Below, piece after piece: positions 9,041-16,846 of a stretch of 64,000 nt of DNA. The notes under the pieces were generated by a model. The model ran no database searches. It was not told the origin of the DNA and was given only the letters and a program-made list of their open reading frames with translations. The stretch's first letter is position 1; each line of letters begins with the position of its first letter. This DNA comes from Dokdonella sp041395345. Lineage in GTDB: Bacteria > Pseudomonadota > Gammaproteobacteria > Xanthomonadales > Rhodanobacteraceae. Made by a program: the position numbers and the translations under genes. The stretch spans positions 124,001 through 188,000 of the forward strand of contig NZ_JAWLAR010000004.1 in assembly GCF_041395345.1 (NCBI RefSeq), written 5' to 3'.

Positions 9041-9075
9041 GATATGTTGCGTCGCAACAAATTCCCTGCTAGAGT
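9041..9075 (+). promoter_or_regulatory. Putative phasin promoter with overlapping palindromic operator
   Basis: TTGCGT (9047-9052) and TAGAGT (9070-9075) are spaced 17 bases apart, a plausible sigma-70 promoter ending 36 bases before the phasin ATG. The -35 lies inside a near-perfect palindrome TGTTGCG-T-CGCAACA (9045-9059). A second palindrome, GCAGCTGC, lies at 9032-9039. TGC-N3-GCA symmetry is what I recall for PhaR, a repressor of phasin genes; binding here is inference. Confidence 0.45.
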
Positions 9076-9111
9076 ACGTCCATCCACTAATCCTAGAGAG
9101 GGAGTTATCAC

Positions 9112-9504
9112 ATGTACGAGCAGATGAATTCGCAGTTCCTTTCCCTTGGCAAGAACTTTGCCGACGCCGCCGTCAAGGCTCAGGGCGTCGCCCTGGCCGG
9201 TTTCGAGAAGATCGCCGACCTGCAGCTGAAGGCCGTCGAAAGCCACGTCAGCGCTTCCAACGCATTCTGGGCCGAAGCTTCCGAAGTCCGTGACTTCGAA
9301 GCCGCCAAGGCGATCCTGCCGAAGGGCGTGCAGCTGGCCAAGGAATCCGCCGAGAAGATGTACAACACCAACCAGGAAGTGCTCGGTCTGACCCTGAAGA
9401 CCAACGAGCAGCTCGGCAACCTGATCAAGGGTTCGTTCGAAGCGACCAATGAAGCCGTGACCAAGCAGGTCAATTCGGTGAAGAAGGCTGCTTCGGGCAA
9501 GTAA
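9112..9504 (+). CDS. Phasin family protein
   Basis: Probable polyhydroxyalkanoate granule-associated protein, 130 residues, all-helical and without signal or membrane segment. It has the Phasin_2-type pattern: MYEQMNSQFLSLGKNFADAA, LAGFEKIADLQLKAVESHV, a middle region with AILPKGVQLAKESAEKMY, and a Lys/Ala-rich C-terminus (VKKAASGK). The ATG at 9112 follows a purine-rich GAGAGGGAG. It is a single-gene unit between a putative promoter and a strong terminator. No PHA synthase gene lies in the window, so the PHA link rests on family only. Confidence 0.88.
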   Translation: MYEQMNSQFLSLGKNFADAAVKAQGVALAGFEKIADLQLKAVESHVSASNAFWAEASEVRDFEAAKAILPKGVQLAKESAEKMYNTNQEVLGLTLKTNEQLGNLIKGSFEATNEAVTKQVNSVKKAASGK

Positions 9505-9562
9505 GCAACCCACTTCGGAGTTGGTCGCAGCACACCGCAGCCAGCACCGAAAGCGATTCAAG

Positions 9563-9592
9563 AAACCGGATGGCTTGCCATCCGGTTTTTTT
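9563..9592 (+). terminator. Strong intrinsic terminator after phasin
   Basis: AAACCGGATGG (9563-9573) pairs perfectly with CCATCCGGTTT (9578-9588) around loop CTTG, followed by T-rich bases to 9592. Between here and the next start at 9809 there is no gene; an 8-bp inverted repeat GCAAATGC/GCATTTGC (9708-9715, 9724-9731) is the only structure seen. Confidence 0.95.
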
Positions 9593-9808
9593 ATGGCCCA
9601 ATGACCGCGGTTCCGGCAAGCATCGACGCGGACCACGGCTTGTCGCGATGAGCAATCGCCCGCTGACCACTGTTCCAGCCCGCGCAAACGGACTCCGCGC
9701 CACACCCGCAAATGCACGATGGCGCATTTGCCGGCATTCAATCGCTGCCCGCGCAGCCCACGGCGAGGGATTCACCGCAGGCGCACCGGCGTGCGACACT
9801 GCATCATC

Positions 9809-11356
9809 ATGCCGCGCCTGACCATTACCGGCGGTGCACTCGCCGGCCAACAATTCAGCTTCAAGGAATCCGTGGTCATCGGCCGCGGCGCCTACTCTGA
9901 CATTCGAATCGATGACCCCACCGTCTCGCGGCAGCATGCGGAGGTCAGTTGCGGCGATGACGGCATCTGGCGAATCAAGGATCTTGGCAGCGCCAATGGC
10001 ATCCTGCACGGAGGCAGCCTGATTCGAGGCGAATTGCTGATCGAAAACACCGTCGAAATCGTGATCGGCGAAGTGGCGGTACAGTTGAGTACGGAAGACG
10101 AGGCGGAACAGCCCGAACCCGGGCGTAGCGCGTTTCCTCAACTGGTCGACCGACTGGAGCTGCTGGCGTGGATTACTGCCTTGCCGGCACGACGCGAGGA
10201 TCCGGCGCAATTGATCGACGAAATCCTCGATACGGTCATGGTCCGTTTTGACGGCTGCGTGCGTGTCGGCCTGTTCGTCAGCCGGCCCGGCAGCAGCAAC
10301 CTGATTGCCTACGCCTGCCGCAGCGACAACGAGGAAGAGGACTGGAGCTCCAGCGCCTTGCTGGCCAAGGCCTGCCTGCGACACGTGGATGGCGTGGCCG
10401 GAGGCCAGTCCGCGCTTGAGCCTCTGGGTGTTGCCGATGCCCCGAGAGGCATCCTTGCCGCGCCCGTCATTTTCAGCGGCGAAACCCTCGGTGCAATCGT
10501 CGCGGAATCGGAGCGGGAAGATACCTGGAATCCGATGGATCGCTCGATCGCGAAGGCCATCGGCAGCGTGGTTGCAGGACTTCTCGAAGCTGAGAGAGGC
10601 AGCCATCCGGACCGTCGCGTTGCCGAACGTGATCTGGCCCTGGCGCGACGCGTCCAGCAGCATTTTCTGCCGCAATCGCAATTGCGGCTGCCCGGACTGC
10701 AACTGGCCGAAGCCTATGTTCCGGCACGAGTGGTCGGCGGCGACCACTACGATTATTTCCACTTTGCGGATGGCCGCGCCGGTCTGGTAATTGCCGATGT
10801 TTCAGGGAAGGCGGTATCGGCCGCACTGGTCATGGCGCGCTTCGGCATGGGGGTACGCCTCCTCGCCAGCCAGGCCAGCAACCCGGTGGATCTTCTGGTC
10901 ACCTTGAACGTGCTCATGCTCGATGAGCTCGAAGCAGGCATGTTCGTCACGGCACAGATCGTGGCCATCGGCGAGCAGTGTGGCGATCTGGAGATTGCCA
11001 ATGCAGGACATCCACGACCCTTGTTGCGCTCAAGAAGCGGAGACGTTTCCGAAGTCGCCCTCGAACCCGGCGCGCCACTCGGCGCCAATGCGCAAACCCG
11101 GTTCTCGACGGAACGCCTGCAACTGGAAGCGGGAGAGTGCCTGCTGCTTTACAGCGACGGCCTGGACGAAGCCGAAAACGAGGACGCGCAGTCGTTCGGA
11201 ATCGAGCGCGCATTCGACGCCATGGCTGCCGCGTCATGTGCAGACGCGCCCGCCGTTCTGGCGTCGATCAACACGGCATTGACGGACTTCGTGGGCAATG
11301 CGAATGCCACCGATGACTTGACCCTGTTGCTGCTCAGTCGCGACGCAACGGCCTAG
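9809..11356 (+). CDS. FHA-GAF-PP2C (RsbU/SpoIIE-type) serine phosphatase
   Basis: A 515-residue cytoplasmic signalling protein. Residues 1-95 are an FHA domain (IGRGAYSD, SRQHAEV at 40-46, DLGSANG at 58-64) that would bind phosphothreonine. Residues about 110-265 look like a GAF sensor. Residues about 275-515 are a PP2C-type phosphatase of the RsbU/SpoIIE group, with metal-binding VVGGDHYDYF (near 309), IADVSGKA (near 329), NAGHPRP (near 396), YSDGLDEAE (near 448) and DDLTLLLL (near 500). Such phosphatases typically dephosphorylate a STAS anti-sigma antagonist, and a STAS gene lies head-on six bases away. The start is ATG at 9809 since the FHA fold begins at once (MPRLTITGG). The substrate is inferred. 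Confidence 0.9.
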   Translation: MPRLTITGGALAGQQFSFKESVVIGRGAYSDIRIDDPTVSRQHAEVSCGDDGIWRIKDLGSANGILHGGSLIRGELLIENTVEIVIGEVAVQLSTEDEAEQPEPGRSAFPQLVDRLELLAWITALPARREDPAQLIDEILDTVMVRFDGCVRVGLFVSRPGSSNLIAYACRSDNEEEDWSSSALLAKACLRHVDGVAGGQSALEPLGVADAPRGILAAPVIFSGETLGAIVAESEREDTWNPMDRSIAKAIGSVVAGLLEAERGSHPDRRVAERDLALARRVQQHFLPQSQLRLPGLQLAEAYVPARVVGGDHYDYFHFADGRAGLVIADVSGKAVSAALVMARFGMGVRLLASQASNPVDLLVTLNVLMLDELEAGMFVTAQIVAIGEQCGDLEIANAGHPRPLLRSRSGDVSEVALEPGAPLGANAQTRFSTERLQLEAGECLLLYSDGLDEAENEDAQSFGIERAFDAMAAASCADAPAVLASINTALTDFVGNANATDDLTLLLLSRDATA

Positions 11357-11362
11357 TCCAAT

Positions 11363-11983
11363 TCAGACCCTGGCGCCCCGCGCCACTACCAGAGCCACCC
11401 GGGCCACCTGATCTGCCGGCATGATGGATGCGGGTTTTGCGCCGGCCTTGATTCCGAGCGCCTTCAAGACGCGAGCGGCCAGCGGATTGCCCGACGGTTC
11501 CTTCTGCTTGCTCTCGGCAGCCTTGGCTGGGGCGGGTTTGGCTGGTGCAGGTATTGGCGGCTCGGGCTTGCTCGCAGCAGGCTTTGCTGCCGCCGGCTTC
11601 TCCTCGACCGCAGGCTTGGCCGCAGCGGGCTTGCTGGCGGAGGTCTTGATCTTTTGCGCCAGTGCCGATTCGCGGTCGGGAAGTATCGTGAACAGTTGGG
11701 TGAAGCCGGCAACATCGAACACCTGGCGCACGGTCGGATTGAGCCCGGCCAGACGCAGGCTGCCGTTGCCGTCCACGCCTTTGCCCAGCATCAGCAGGAC
11801 ACGCAATCCGGCGCTGCTTACGTAACCGACGCCCGCCAGATTGATGATGAAGTCGCGAACGCCGGTCTCAAGGAGATCCTGCACGGCCAGCTCGAGATCC
11901 GCCGAGGTATCGGTATCAAGACGCCCGCTCAGATCAATTACAAGGACGTCCCCCACCCGTTCGTCGCGAATCTCGAGTGCCAT
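11363..11983 (-). CDS. STAS-domain protein (anti-anti-sigma factor type) with Lys/Ala/Pro-rich tail
   Basis: 206 residues. Residues 1-110 form a STAS domain: VLVIDLSGRLDTDTSADL, FIINLAGVGYVSSAGLRVLL with the phospho-acceptor Ser in VSSAG (56-57), and LAGLNPTVRQVFDVAGF. From about 112 a disordered stretch of Lys, Ala, Pro and Glu repeats runs to about 165, followed by a short ordered-looking end (NPLAARVLKALGIKAGAKP). Classical SpoIIAA/RsbV proteins stop near residue 110, so the tail is odd. It converges on the PP2C gene with a 6-base gap, which suggests that the phosphatase acts on it. No cognate HATPase kinase is visible nearby. Confidence 0.88.
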   Translation of the reverse strand: MALEIRDERVGDVLVIDLSGRLDTDTSADLELAVQDLLETGVRDFIINLAGVGYVSSAGLRVLLMLGKGVDGNGSLRLAGLNPTVRQVFDVAGFTQLFTILPDRESALAQKIKTSASKPAAAKPAVEEKPAAAKPAASKPEPPIPAPAKPAPAKAAESKQKEPSGNPLAARVLKALGIKAGAKPASIMPADQVARVALVVARGARV

Positions 11984-12030
11984 TGGTCGAGCCCGGCCTA
12001 TTCTTGAATGCGCGCGATGATCGCGCGGTA

Positions 12031-12112
12031 CATTGGATTCACACGGCTTTTCGCGATTGAGGTGATAGCGGGCACTATCGCCGAATGAGCGAAATACCGT
12101 GTGGATTCAATG
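12031..12112. repeat. 82-nt long hairpin between the coiled-coil/FHA gene and the STAS gene
   Basis: CATTGGATTCACACGG (12031-12046) pairs with CCGTGTGGATTCAATG (12097-12112) with two mismatches, continues with TTTTCGC/GCGAAA, and encloses an inner stem GGTGATAG/CTATCGCC. A second palindrome, CGCGCGAT-G-ATCGCGCG, lies at 12011-12027. Both sit between two same-strand genes, so they could be a terminator, attenuator or repeat element; there is no T-tract. Confidence 0.65.
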
Positions 12113-12150
12113 AACAAGTGAGAGCGTGCGCAATTCATGGATAGTCCGGG

Positions 12151-13167
12151 CTAACCTTCGCGGAAGACGAAGCGGGCCATGCCGATCTGGACGACATCCT
12201 CATGTCGCAGCAGACGTTCCTTGATCGACTCGGCATTGACCCGGGTGCCCGACTTGCTGCCGAGATCGCTCAGGGTATAGCCCTTGGAGTCCACCGTGAT
12301 TTGCGCATGCTTGGGCTCGACGCCGGGGCCTCCGATTCGCACTTCGTTGGCCGGATCGGCGCCAAGCGAAATGGGCTTGGGCGGCAGTGGTATAGCCGAA
12401 CGCCCCGCTTCGGGATTCTGCGGAACGAGGCGCGCCGTGCGTAGCGACATGGTTGCGTTCGGTCCGAATGCGGGCCGCTTCCCTTCAGCTCCCGGCACCG
12501 GCGGCGCGCCCGGCACCTTGGGCGGCTCCGGCATCTTCAATACCTGAAGGATCTGGGTCTGTGCCGCCGCGGGCTCATGGCTCGAGGCTGACGGAGCCGG
12601 TGGCGGTGCGGGCGGTGGCGCCTGCGGCAACGGCGGAGGTTCGTCTGCAGCTGGCATTTCCTGCGTGCTGGCGGGACCCGGATCTTCCACTCCCTGCAGA
12701 AGTTCTTCCTCGCTGGCAAATACTTCGAGGAAGCGTGCACGCAGAGCCTCGCCCTGCTTGTGCGCTACTGCGCGTTCGGCCAGCGCCGCCTCGATTTGCT
12801 TGAGCCGCTCCTTGTAGCCCTCGTCATCGAATTCACCGAGCTTGCGGCGCAACTCGATTTCCTGGCGGTCCAGCTTGACCGCCTCATGCGCATCGGCAAT
12901 GTCGCTCAGCGCGCCGCGCAGTCGCGCATAGGATTCCCTGGCCTGCTGGCGCATCGGTTCGGCTTTGGCCTCGATCGCGGCAAGTTGCTTCGCGTAGTCG
13001 GCATTCACGCGGCTGAAGACGGCAGGATCGAAGTCGGCCTTGACAGCCTCGAGGCCGGTCAGACGTTCGCGCAGAATGTCGGCCTCCTCCTTGAGAGCCT
13101 TGAGGGCATCGATCACGCCGAGATCCACCTCGGAAAGGGATTCGGGCAATTCGCGGATATTCACCAT
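12151..13167 (-). CDS. Coiled-coil / Pro-rich / degenerate FHA-domain protein
   Basis: 338 residues, no signal peptide. Residues about 15-160 are strongly helical and charged, probably coiled coil. Residues 163-235 are Pro/Ala-rich linker. Residues about 245-338 are an FHA fold by pattern: ISLGADPANEVRI, PKHAQITV, LSDLGSKSGTRVN. The usual phosphate-contacting Arg (after Gly, here GA at 269-270) and the Ser of SRxH (here EPKH) are replaced, so this FHA domain may not bind phosphothreonine. The start is ATG at 13167, preceded by GGGAGAG. It begins 19 bases after the stop of the cNMP/FHA gene, so the two are co-transcribed. Function unknown. Confidence 0.82.
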   Translation of the reverse strand: MVNIRELPESLSEVDLGVIDALKALKEEADILRERLTGLEAVKADFDPAVFSRVNADYAKQLAAIEAKAEPMRQQARESYARLRGALSDIADAHEAVKLDRQEIELRRKLGEFDDEGYKERLKQIEAALAERAVAHKQGEALRARFLEVFASEEELLQGVEDPGPASTQEMPAADEPPPLPQAPPPAPPPAPSASSHEPAAAQTQILQVLKMPEPPKVPGAPPVPGAEGKRPAFGPNATMSLRTARLVPQNPEAGRSAIPLPPKPISLGADPANEVRIGGPGVEPKHAQITVDSKGYTLSDLGSKSGTRVNAESIKERLLRHEDVVQIGMARFVFREG

Positions 13168-13186
13168 TTTCGCTCTCCCAACCACC

Positions 13187-14029
13187 TCAGGCGGTGGCAA
13201 ATTCGACTTCCACAGCTCCAAACCGCAGTTTGTCACCCGGCTTGATCGGCACATCAACCCCGGTGGCGACACGAACATTGTTGACGAAGGTTCCATTCAC
13301 GGTACCGGATTCCTCGCGCACGAAGTACAACTGCCCCTGGCGAACCAGTTTGGCATGCTTGCGACTGAGGCTGCGGGTCGGATCGACACTGCTCAGATTG
13401 ACTTCCGGATTGATGCCGGCTTTCGGGTCGGGGCGGCCGACCAGGAATTCCTTGACGTCGGGATCCAGCAGGAACGTCTCGCCTTGCGCGTGCTTGAGCA
13501 AGCAAGCCGGCTTCGGAGCCGCCGGGGCCGCTGGCGGGGCTGGCGGGGCTGACAATGGTTCTGCTGCCGGTTTGCTCCTGGCCGGAGACTTCGCTGGCGC
13601 CTTGACCGGTGCTGCCTCGGCAACCGCTGCGGAAGCAGACGGCTTGCCCGCCTGGGCAGCCCCTGCCGAAAGTGCCTTGGTCAACGCGTTCTCGCAATCG
13701 AGATGGCGCTGCGCCAGCGTCTGCATGAGTGAGATGGCGATTTCAACGTTGTCGGCCAGAAGGCCAGGAAAGGCTTCGCGTTCGATCCGGAGCAACCGGG
13801 TCGGCTCTCTCGCAATCGCGCTGGCAGAGCGTGGCTGACCGGAAAGCATCGACAATTCACCGAAAAACTCGCCCGGGCCCAGGCGCGCCACCGGGTCAGT
13901 GCCACGCGCTGCCAGAAAAATCTCGACCACCCCGGATTCGATGACATAAAGGGTCTGCCCGGGATCGCCCTCGGAAAACACCGCCTGGCCGGCCGGTACA
14001 TCGAAGGAGAATTCGGCAGATTTGCTCAT
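13187..14029 (-). CDS. Cyclic-nucleotide-binding / FHA-domain protein
   Basis: 280 residues. Residues 6-115 form a CRP-type cyclic nucleotide-binding domain (AGQAVFSEGDPGQTLYVIESG, phosphate cassette FGELSMLSGQPRSAS at 56-70), with no DNA-binding helix-turn-helix after it. Residues 120-175 are Ala/Pro/Lys linker. Residues 180-280 are a canonical FHA domain (FLVGRP near 198, SLSRKHAKL near 222, NGTFVNN near 247, PGDKLRFG). It probably senses a nucleotide and relays through FHA-phosphoprotein contact. The start ATG at 14029 (MSKSAEFSFDVPAGQ) was preferred over upstream in-frame starts, because the region above carries repeats. First gene of a minus-strand operon. Confidence 0.88.
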   Translation of the reverse strand: MSKSAEFSFDVPAGQAVFSEGDPGQTLYVIESGVVEIFLAARGTDPVARLGPGEFFGELSMLSGQPRSASAIAREPTRLLRIEREAFPGLLADNVEIAISLMQTLAQRHLDCENALTKALSAGAAQAGKPSASAAVAEAAPVKAPAKSPARSKPAAEPLSAPPAPPAAPAAPKPACLLKHAQGETFLLDPDVKEFLVGRPDPKAGINPEVNLSSVDPTRSLSRKHAKLVRQGQLYFVREESGTVNGTFVNNVRVATGVDVPIKPGDKLRFGAVEVEFATA

Positions 14030-14290
14030 GGCAGACAGACTCTGACGCGGCGGGAACCAGCCCGGACTCACGATTATGCCGAGCGCGCGACGCCAGCGGC
14101 AACCTGCATCCCCGCAGATCGGGGACGTTTGCACCCATGAGAGCCGCAGGTTGAGCGTGCTTCGCCTCATTCTCCGGAGTCGAAATCGCCTACGGGACGC
14201 CTGATGGCGGTTCCGGGTCTGTCGGTTGGCCGCGGAGTTCAGCATCCGAGCGAAGATGGGCCCTTGTTGGCAGGCGCCCCGGGATACGTT

Positions 14291-14665
14291 GTTCACGCTG
14301 GCGGCTGACTGACTTTCCGCAATTCCTTGGGCTGGGGCGGGTTGTTCCCGCGAGCGACTGATTGCCGCATCCTCGCTTGTTTCTCGCCAGGGAAATCGTT
14401 CACGCTGGCGACTGATTGCCACCCTGCAGCTTTCTTGCTTGAGGCGGCTTGTCCCCGCAGGCGACGGATTGACGCAGCTTCGACGGTTTCCCGCTAGTGA
14501 AATCGTTCACGCTGGCGACTGATTGCCACCCTACAGCTTTCTTGCTTGAGGCGGCTTGTCCCCACAGGCGACGGATTGACGCAGCTTCGACGGTTTCCCG
14601 CTAGTGAAATCGTTCACGCTGGCGACTGATTGCCGCAACCTCGCTTGTTTCTCGCCAGGGTTGGT
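14291..14665. repeat. Tandem array of a 107-bp repeat upstream of the atp operon
   Basis: Units begin at 14291, 14398, 14505 and 14612, an exact 107-base period. Each unit begins GTTCACGCTGGCG and is made of a 50-base and a 57-base half that themselves resemble one another (GCTGGCGACTGATTGCC against GCAGGCGACGGATTGAC). Units 2 and 3 are almost identical. Unit 1 is diverged. The last, partial unit starts like unit 2 but ends like unit 1 (CTCGCTTGTTTCTCGCCAGG), as if formed by unequal recombination. 107 is not a multiple of three, so it is not a coding repeat. The array lies in a 733-base gap that must also hold the atp promoter; I see no gene there. Confidence 0.9.
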
Positions 14666-14762
14666 TGCGACCTTCGAAAGCCAACTGATATCATTCGCCG
14701 GCTCAGCGGGCGACGTTTTGCGTCGATCCGGAGTTCCAACACGACATTCGGGAAAGGCACAG

Positions 14763-15131
14763 GTGCGCAATTCCATCGCCTACGGTTGGCAGGTGGCAGT
14801 TCGCACCACGCTATTGCAGATCGGCGTGACCGTGCTGGTTGCCTTGATCGCAACAATGTTCGAATTGCGGATCGGCCTGGCCACCCTCGCGGGCGGCGCC
14901 ATCATCGCAGTCGGAAATATGGTTTTTGCAGTGCGCCTGTTCGGGCGGGGAGTCGCTCCGGCACGCAACGCACTGCGCTCTGCCTACGCGGCAGAGGTAT
15001 TGAAATGGTTCTGGCTGTGTCTGGCGCTGTATCTCGCCATCGCAGTCCTGAAACTGCCGTTCGCCGGACTGATCACCGGCGTCCTGGCAGCGCAGTTTTC
15101 ATTCTGGATCGCCCTAATCGCAATCAGGTAA
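14763..15131 (+). CDS. atpI: ATP synthase subunit I (AtpI)
   Basis: A 122-residue inner-membrane protein thought to help assemble the F-type ATP synthase c-ring. It has four hydrophobic segments: LLQIGVTVLVALIATMF, LAGGAIIAVGNMVFAVRLF, WFWLCLALYLAIAVL, LITGVLAAQFSFWIALI. Start GTG at 14763 (VRNSIAYGWQVAVRT) gives the usual length and follows GGGAAAGG. An in-frame ATG at 14604 would begin inside the tandem repeat array and is unlikely. First gene of the atp operon; atpB follows after 4 bases. Confidence 0.85.
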   Translation: MRNSIAYGWQVAVRTTLLQIGVTVLVALIATMFELRIGLATLAGGAIIAVGNMVFAVRLFGRGVAPARNALRSAYAAEVLKWFWLCLALYLAIAVLKLPFAGLITGVLAAQFSFWIALIAIR

Positions 15132-15135
15132 CCCG

Positions 15136-15963
15136 ATGGCCAGCGAACACGCTCCAGCGAACATGACCGACTACATCAAGCACCACTTGCATCACCTGCA
15201 AGTGCAGGTGCCTGGCACGGAAGGTCAGTTCTGGTTGATCAACGTCGACAGCGTACTGTTCAAACTGCTGGCCTGCGTCTTGTTCGTCTGGGTGTTCCTG
15301 CGCGTTTCGCGGCGAGCGACCGCAGGCGTACCCGGCAAACTGCAGTGCGCCGTTGAAATGATCGTGTCATTCGTCGACGGCATGGTCCGCGAGACTTTTC
15401 ACGGCAGCAGCAAGATCATCGCGCCGATGTCGATCACCATTTTCTGTCTCGTGTTCCTGATGAACTTCATGGACATGATTCCGGTTGACGCCTTGCCCGC
15501 CGCGGGCGCTGCTGCAGGCATCAACTACCTGCGTGTCGTGCCGACTGCCGACATCAACACCACGGCAGGCATGGCGATTACCGTCTTTCTGCTGATCCAG
15601 TACATCGGCATCAAGCACAAGGGCCTGTTCGGTTTCTTCAAGGAATGGTTCACGGCGCCGTTCGGCCCGTGGTTCGCGCCGTTCAACCTGCTCCTGCGCG
15701 TGATCGAGGAAGCCGTGCGCCCGCTGTCACTTTCATTGCGACTGTTTGGCAACATGTACGCGGGCGAACTGATCTTCATCCTGATCGCGGTGATGACGCT
15801 GGGCGCCACACTGGATCACTTCTCGACCTACCTGCTCGGCGCAGGCCAGTTTATCGCCGGCTTCGTATGGACCGCTTTCCACGTGCTGATCATCACCTTG
15901 CAGGCATTCATCTTCATGACGCTGACCATCGTTTACCTGAGCATGGCGGCGGAGCACCATTGA
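15136..15963 (+). CDS. atpB: ATP synthase F0 subunit a
   Basis: Membrane stator subunit forming the proton half-channels of F0. It has 275 residues with about six hydrophobic helices. The essential Arg lies in LSLSLRLFGNMYAGE (near 190-200), and the downstream helix contains FHVLIITLQAFIFMTLT. Residues 30-60 include GQFWLINVDSV, typical of gammaproteobacterial AtpB. It starts 4 bases after atpI, so it is translationally close-coupled. Confidence 0.97.
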   Translation: MASEHAPANMTDYIKHHLHHLQVQVPGTEGQFWLINVDSVLFKLLACVLFVWVFLRVSRRATAGVPGKLQCAVEMIVSFVDGMVRETFHGSSKIIAPMSITIFCLVFLMNFMDMIPVDALPAAGAAAGINYLRVVPTADINTTAGMAITVFLLIQYIGIKHKGLFGFFKEWFTAPFGPWFAPFNLLLRVIEEAVRPLSLSLRLFGNMYAGELIFILIAVMTLGATLDHFSTYLLGAGQFIAGFVWTAFHVLIITLQAFIFMTLTIVYLSMAAEHH

Positions 15964-16021
15964 TTCAACCAAGAGCCAGATTTTTTCATTCATTCAAACA
16001 CTGAGAAACCCGGAGAGAACC

Positions 16022-16309
16022 ATGGAAACCATTGCCAATATTGCCCAAGTCGGCGACCTGCTCAGCATGACGGTCATCGCCGCTGCCCTCCTGATCGGAC
16101 TCGGCGCACTCGGAACGGCGATCGGCTTCGCCCTGCTCGGCGGCAAGTTCCTCGAAGGCGCGTCGCGCCAGCCGGAATTGACCCCGATGCTGCAGACCAA
16201 GATGTTCATCGTTGCCGGCTTGCTCGACGCGGTGCCGATCATCGGCGTCGCCATCGCCCTGCTGCTGCTGTTCGCGAACCCGCTGCTCGCCACGCTGGGC
16301 GTGCAGTAA
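16022..16309 (+). CDS. atpE: ATP synthase F0 subunit c
   Basis: The 95-residue proteolipid that forms the rotating c-ring. It has two transmembrane helices joined by the polar loop ASRQPELTP (47-55). The proton-carrying carboxylate is Asp69 in AGLLDAVPIIGV. The N-terminal extension METIANIAQVGDLLSMT is longer than in E. coli (79 residues). It is preceded by CGGAGAG before ATG 16022, a strong ribosome site that fits the high copy need of this subunit. Confidence 0.97.
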   Translation: METIANIAQVGDLLSMTVIAAALLIGLGALGTAIGFALLGGKFLEGASRQPELTPMLQTKMFIVAGLLDAVPIIGVAIALLLLFANPLLATLGVQ

Positions 16310-16371
16310 CTGTCTGAAACCCGGCATCCGCGCGGCGGCCAACCGGCCGCCGTCCCGCAGGAGCAATATCC

Positions 16372-16842
16372 ATGATTCCGAACATTACACTGGTGATCCA
16401 GGCCCTGGCGTTCTTCGCCGTGGTCTGGCTGGTGATGAAATTCGGATGGCCGCACATCATCGCGGCCATCGAAGAACGTCAGGCCAAGATCGCCGAAGGT
16501 CTGGCAGCCGCCGATCGTGCCCGCCAGGAATTGGCCGATGCCGACGCCCGCGTGGCCGACGAGATCCGCAAGGCTCGCGTCGACGCCGTGGCGATCATCG
16601 ACAAGGCCACCCAGCAGGCCAACCAGATCATCGAAAAGGCACGCACCGACGCAATCGTCGAGGGCACCAAGCAGAAAGCCATTGCAGCGGCTGAAATCGA
16701 CAGCATGGCTCACCGTGCACGCGAGGAACTGCGCGGCAAGGTGGCTACCTTGGCGATCGCTGGCGCCGAGAAGATCCTCAAGCGCGAGATCGATGCCAAT
16801 GCGCACAAGGACCTGCTCGACCAGCTCGTGAGCGAGATCTAG
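16372..16842 (+). CDS. atpF: ATP synthase F0 subunit b
   Basis: Peripheral stalk subunit, 156 residues as in E. coli. One N-terminal membrane helix (ITLVIQALAFFAVVWLVMKF) is followed by a long charged helix with Ala heptads (about 30-150) that pairs with a second b subunit and binds delta. GWPHIIAAIEERQAKIAEGL is typical of the family. It follows atpE by 62 bases (ribosome site GCAGGAGC) and precedes atpH by 4 bases. Confidence 0.97.
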   Translation: MIPNITLVIQALAFFAVVWLVMKFGWPHIIAAIEERQAKIAEGLAAADRARQELADADARVADEIRKARVDAVAIIDKATQQANQIIEKARTDAIVEGTKQKAIAAAEIDSMAHRAREELRGKVATLAIAGAEKILKREIDANAHKDLLDQLVSEI

Positions 16843-16846
16843 GCCC

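Noticed and set aside
14291..14665. Possible CRISPR array
   Set aside because: The whole 107-base unit repeats, including the parts between the shared blocks; there are no unique spacers and no cas genes.
14604..14762. Long N-terminal form of AtpI
   Set aside because: It would start inside the tandem repeat array, and the first 53 residues do not look like the family; GTG 14763 gives the normal length.
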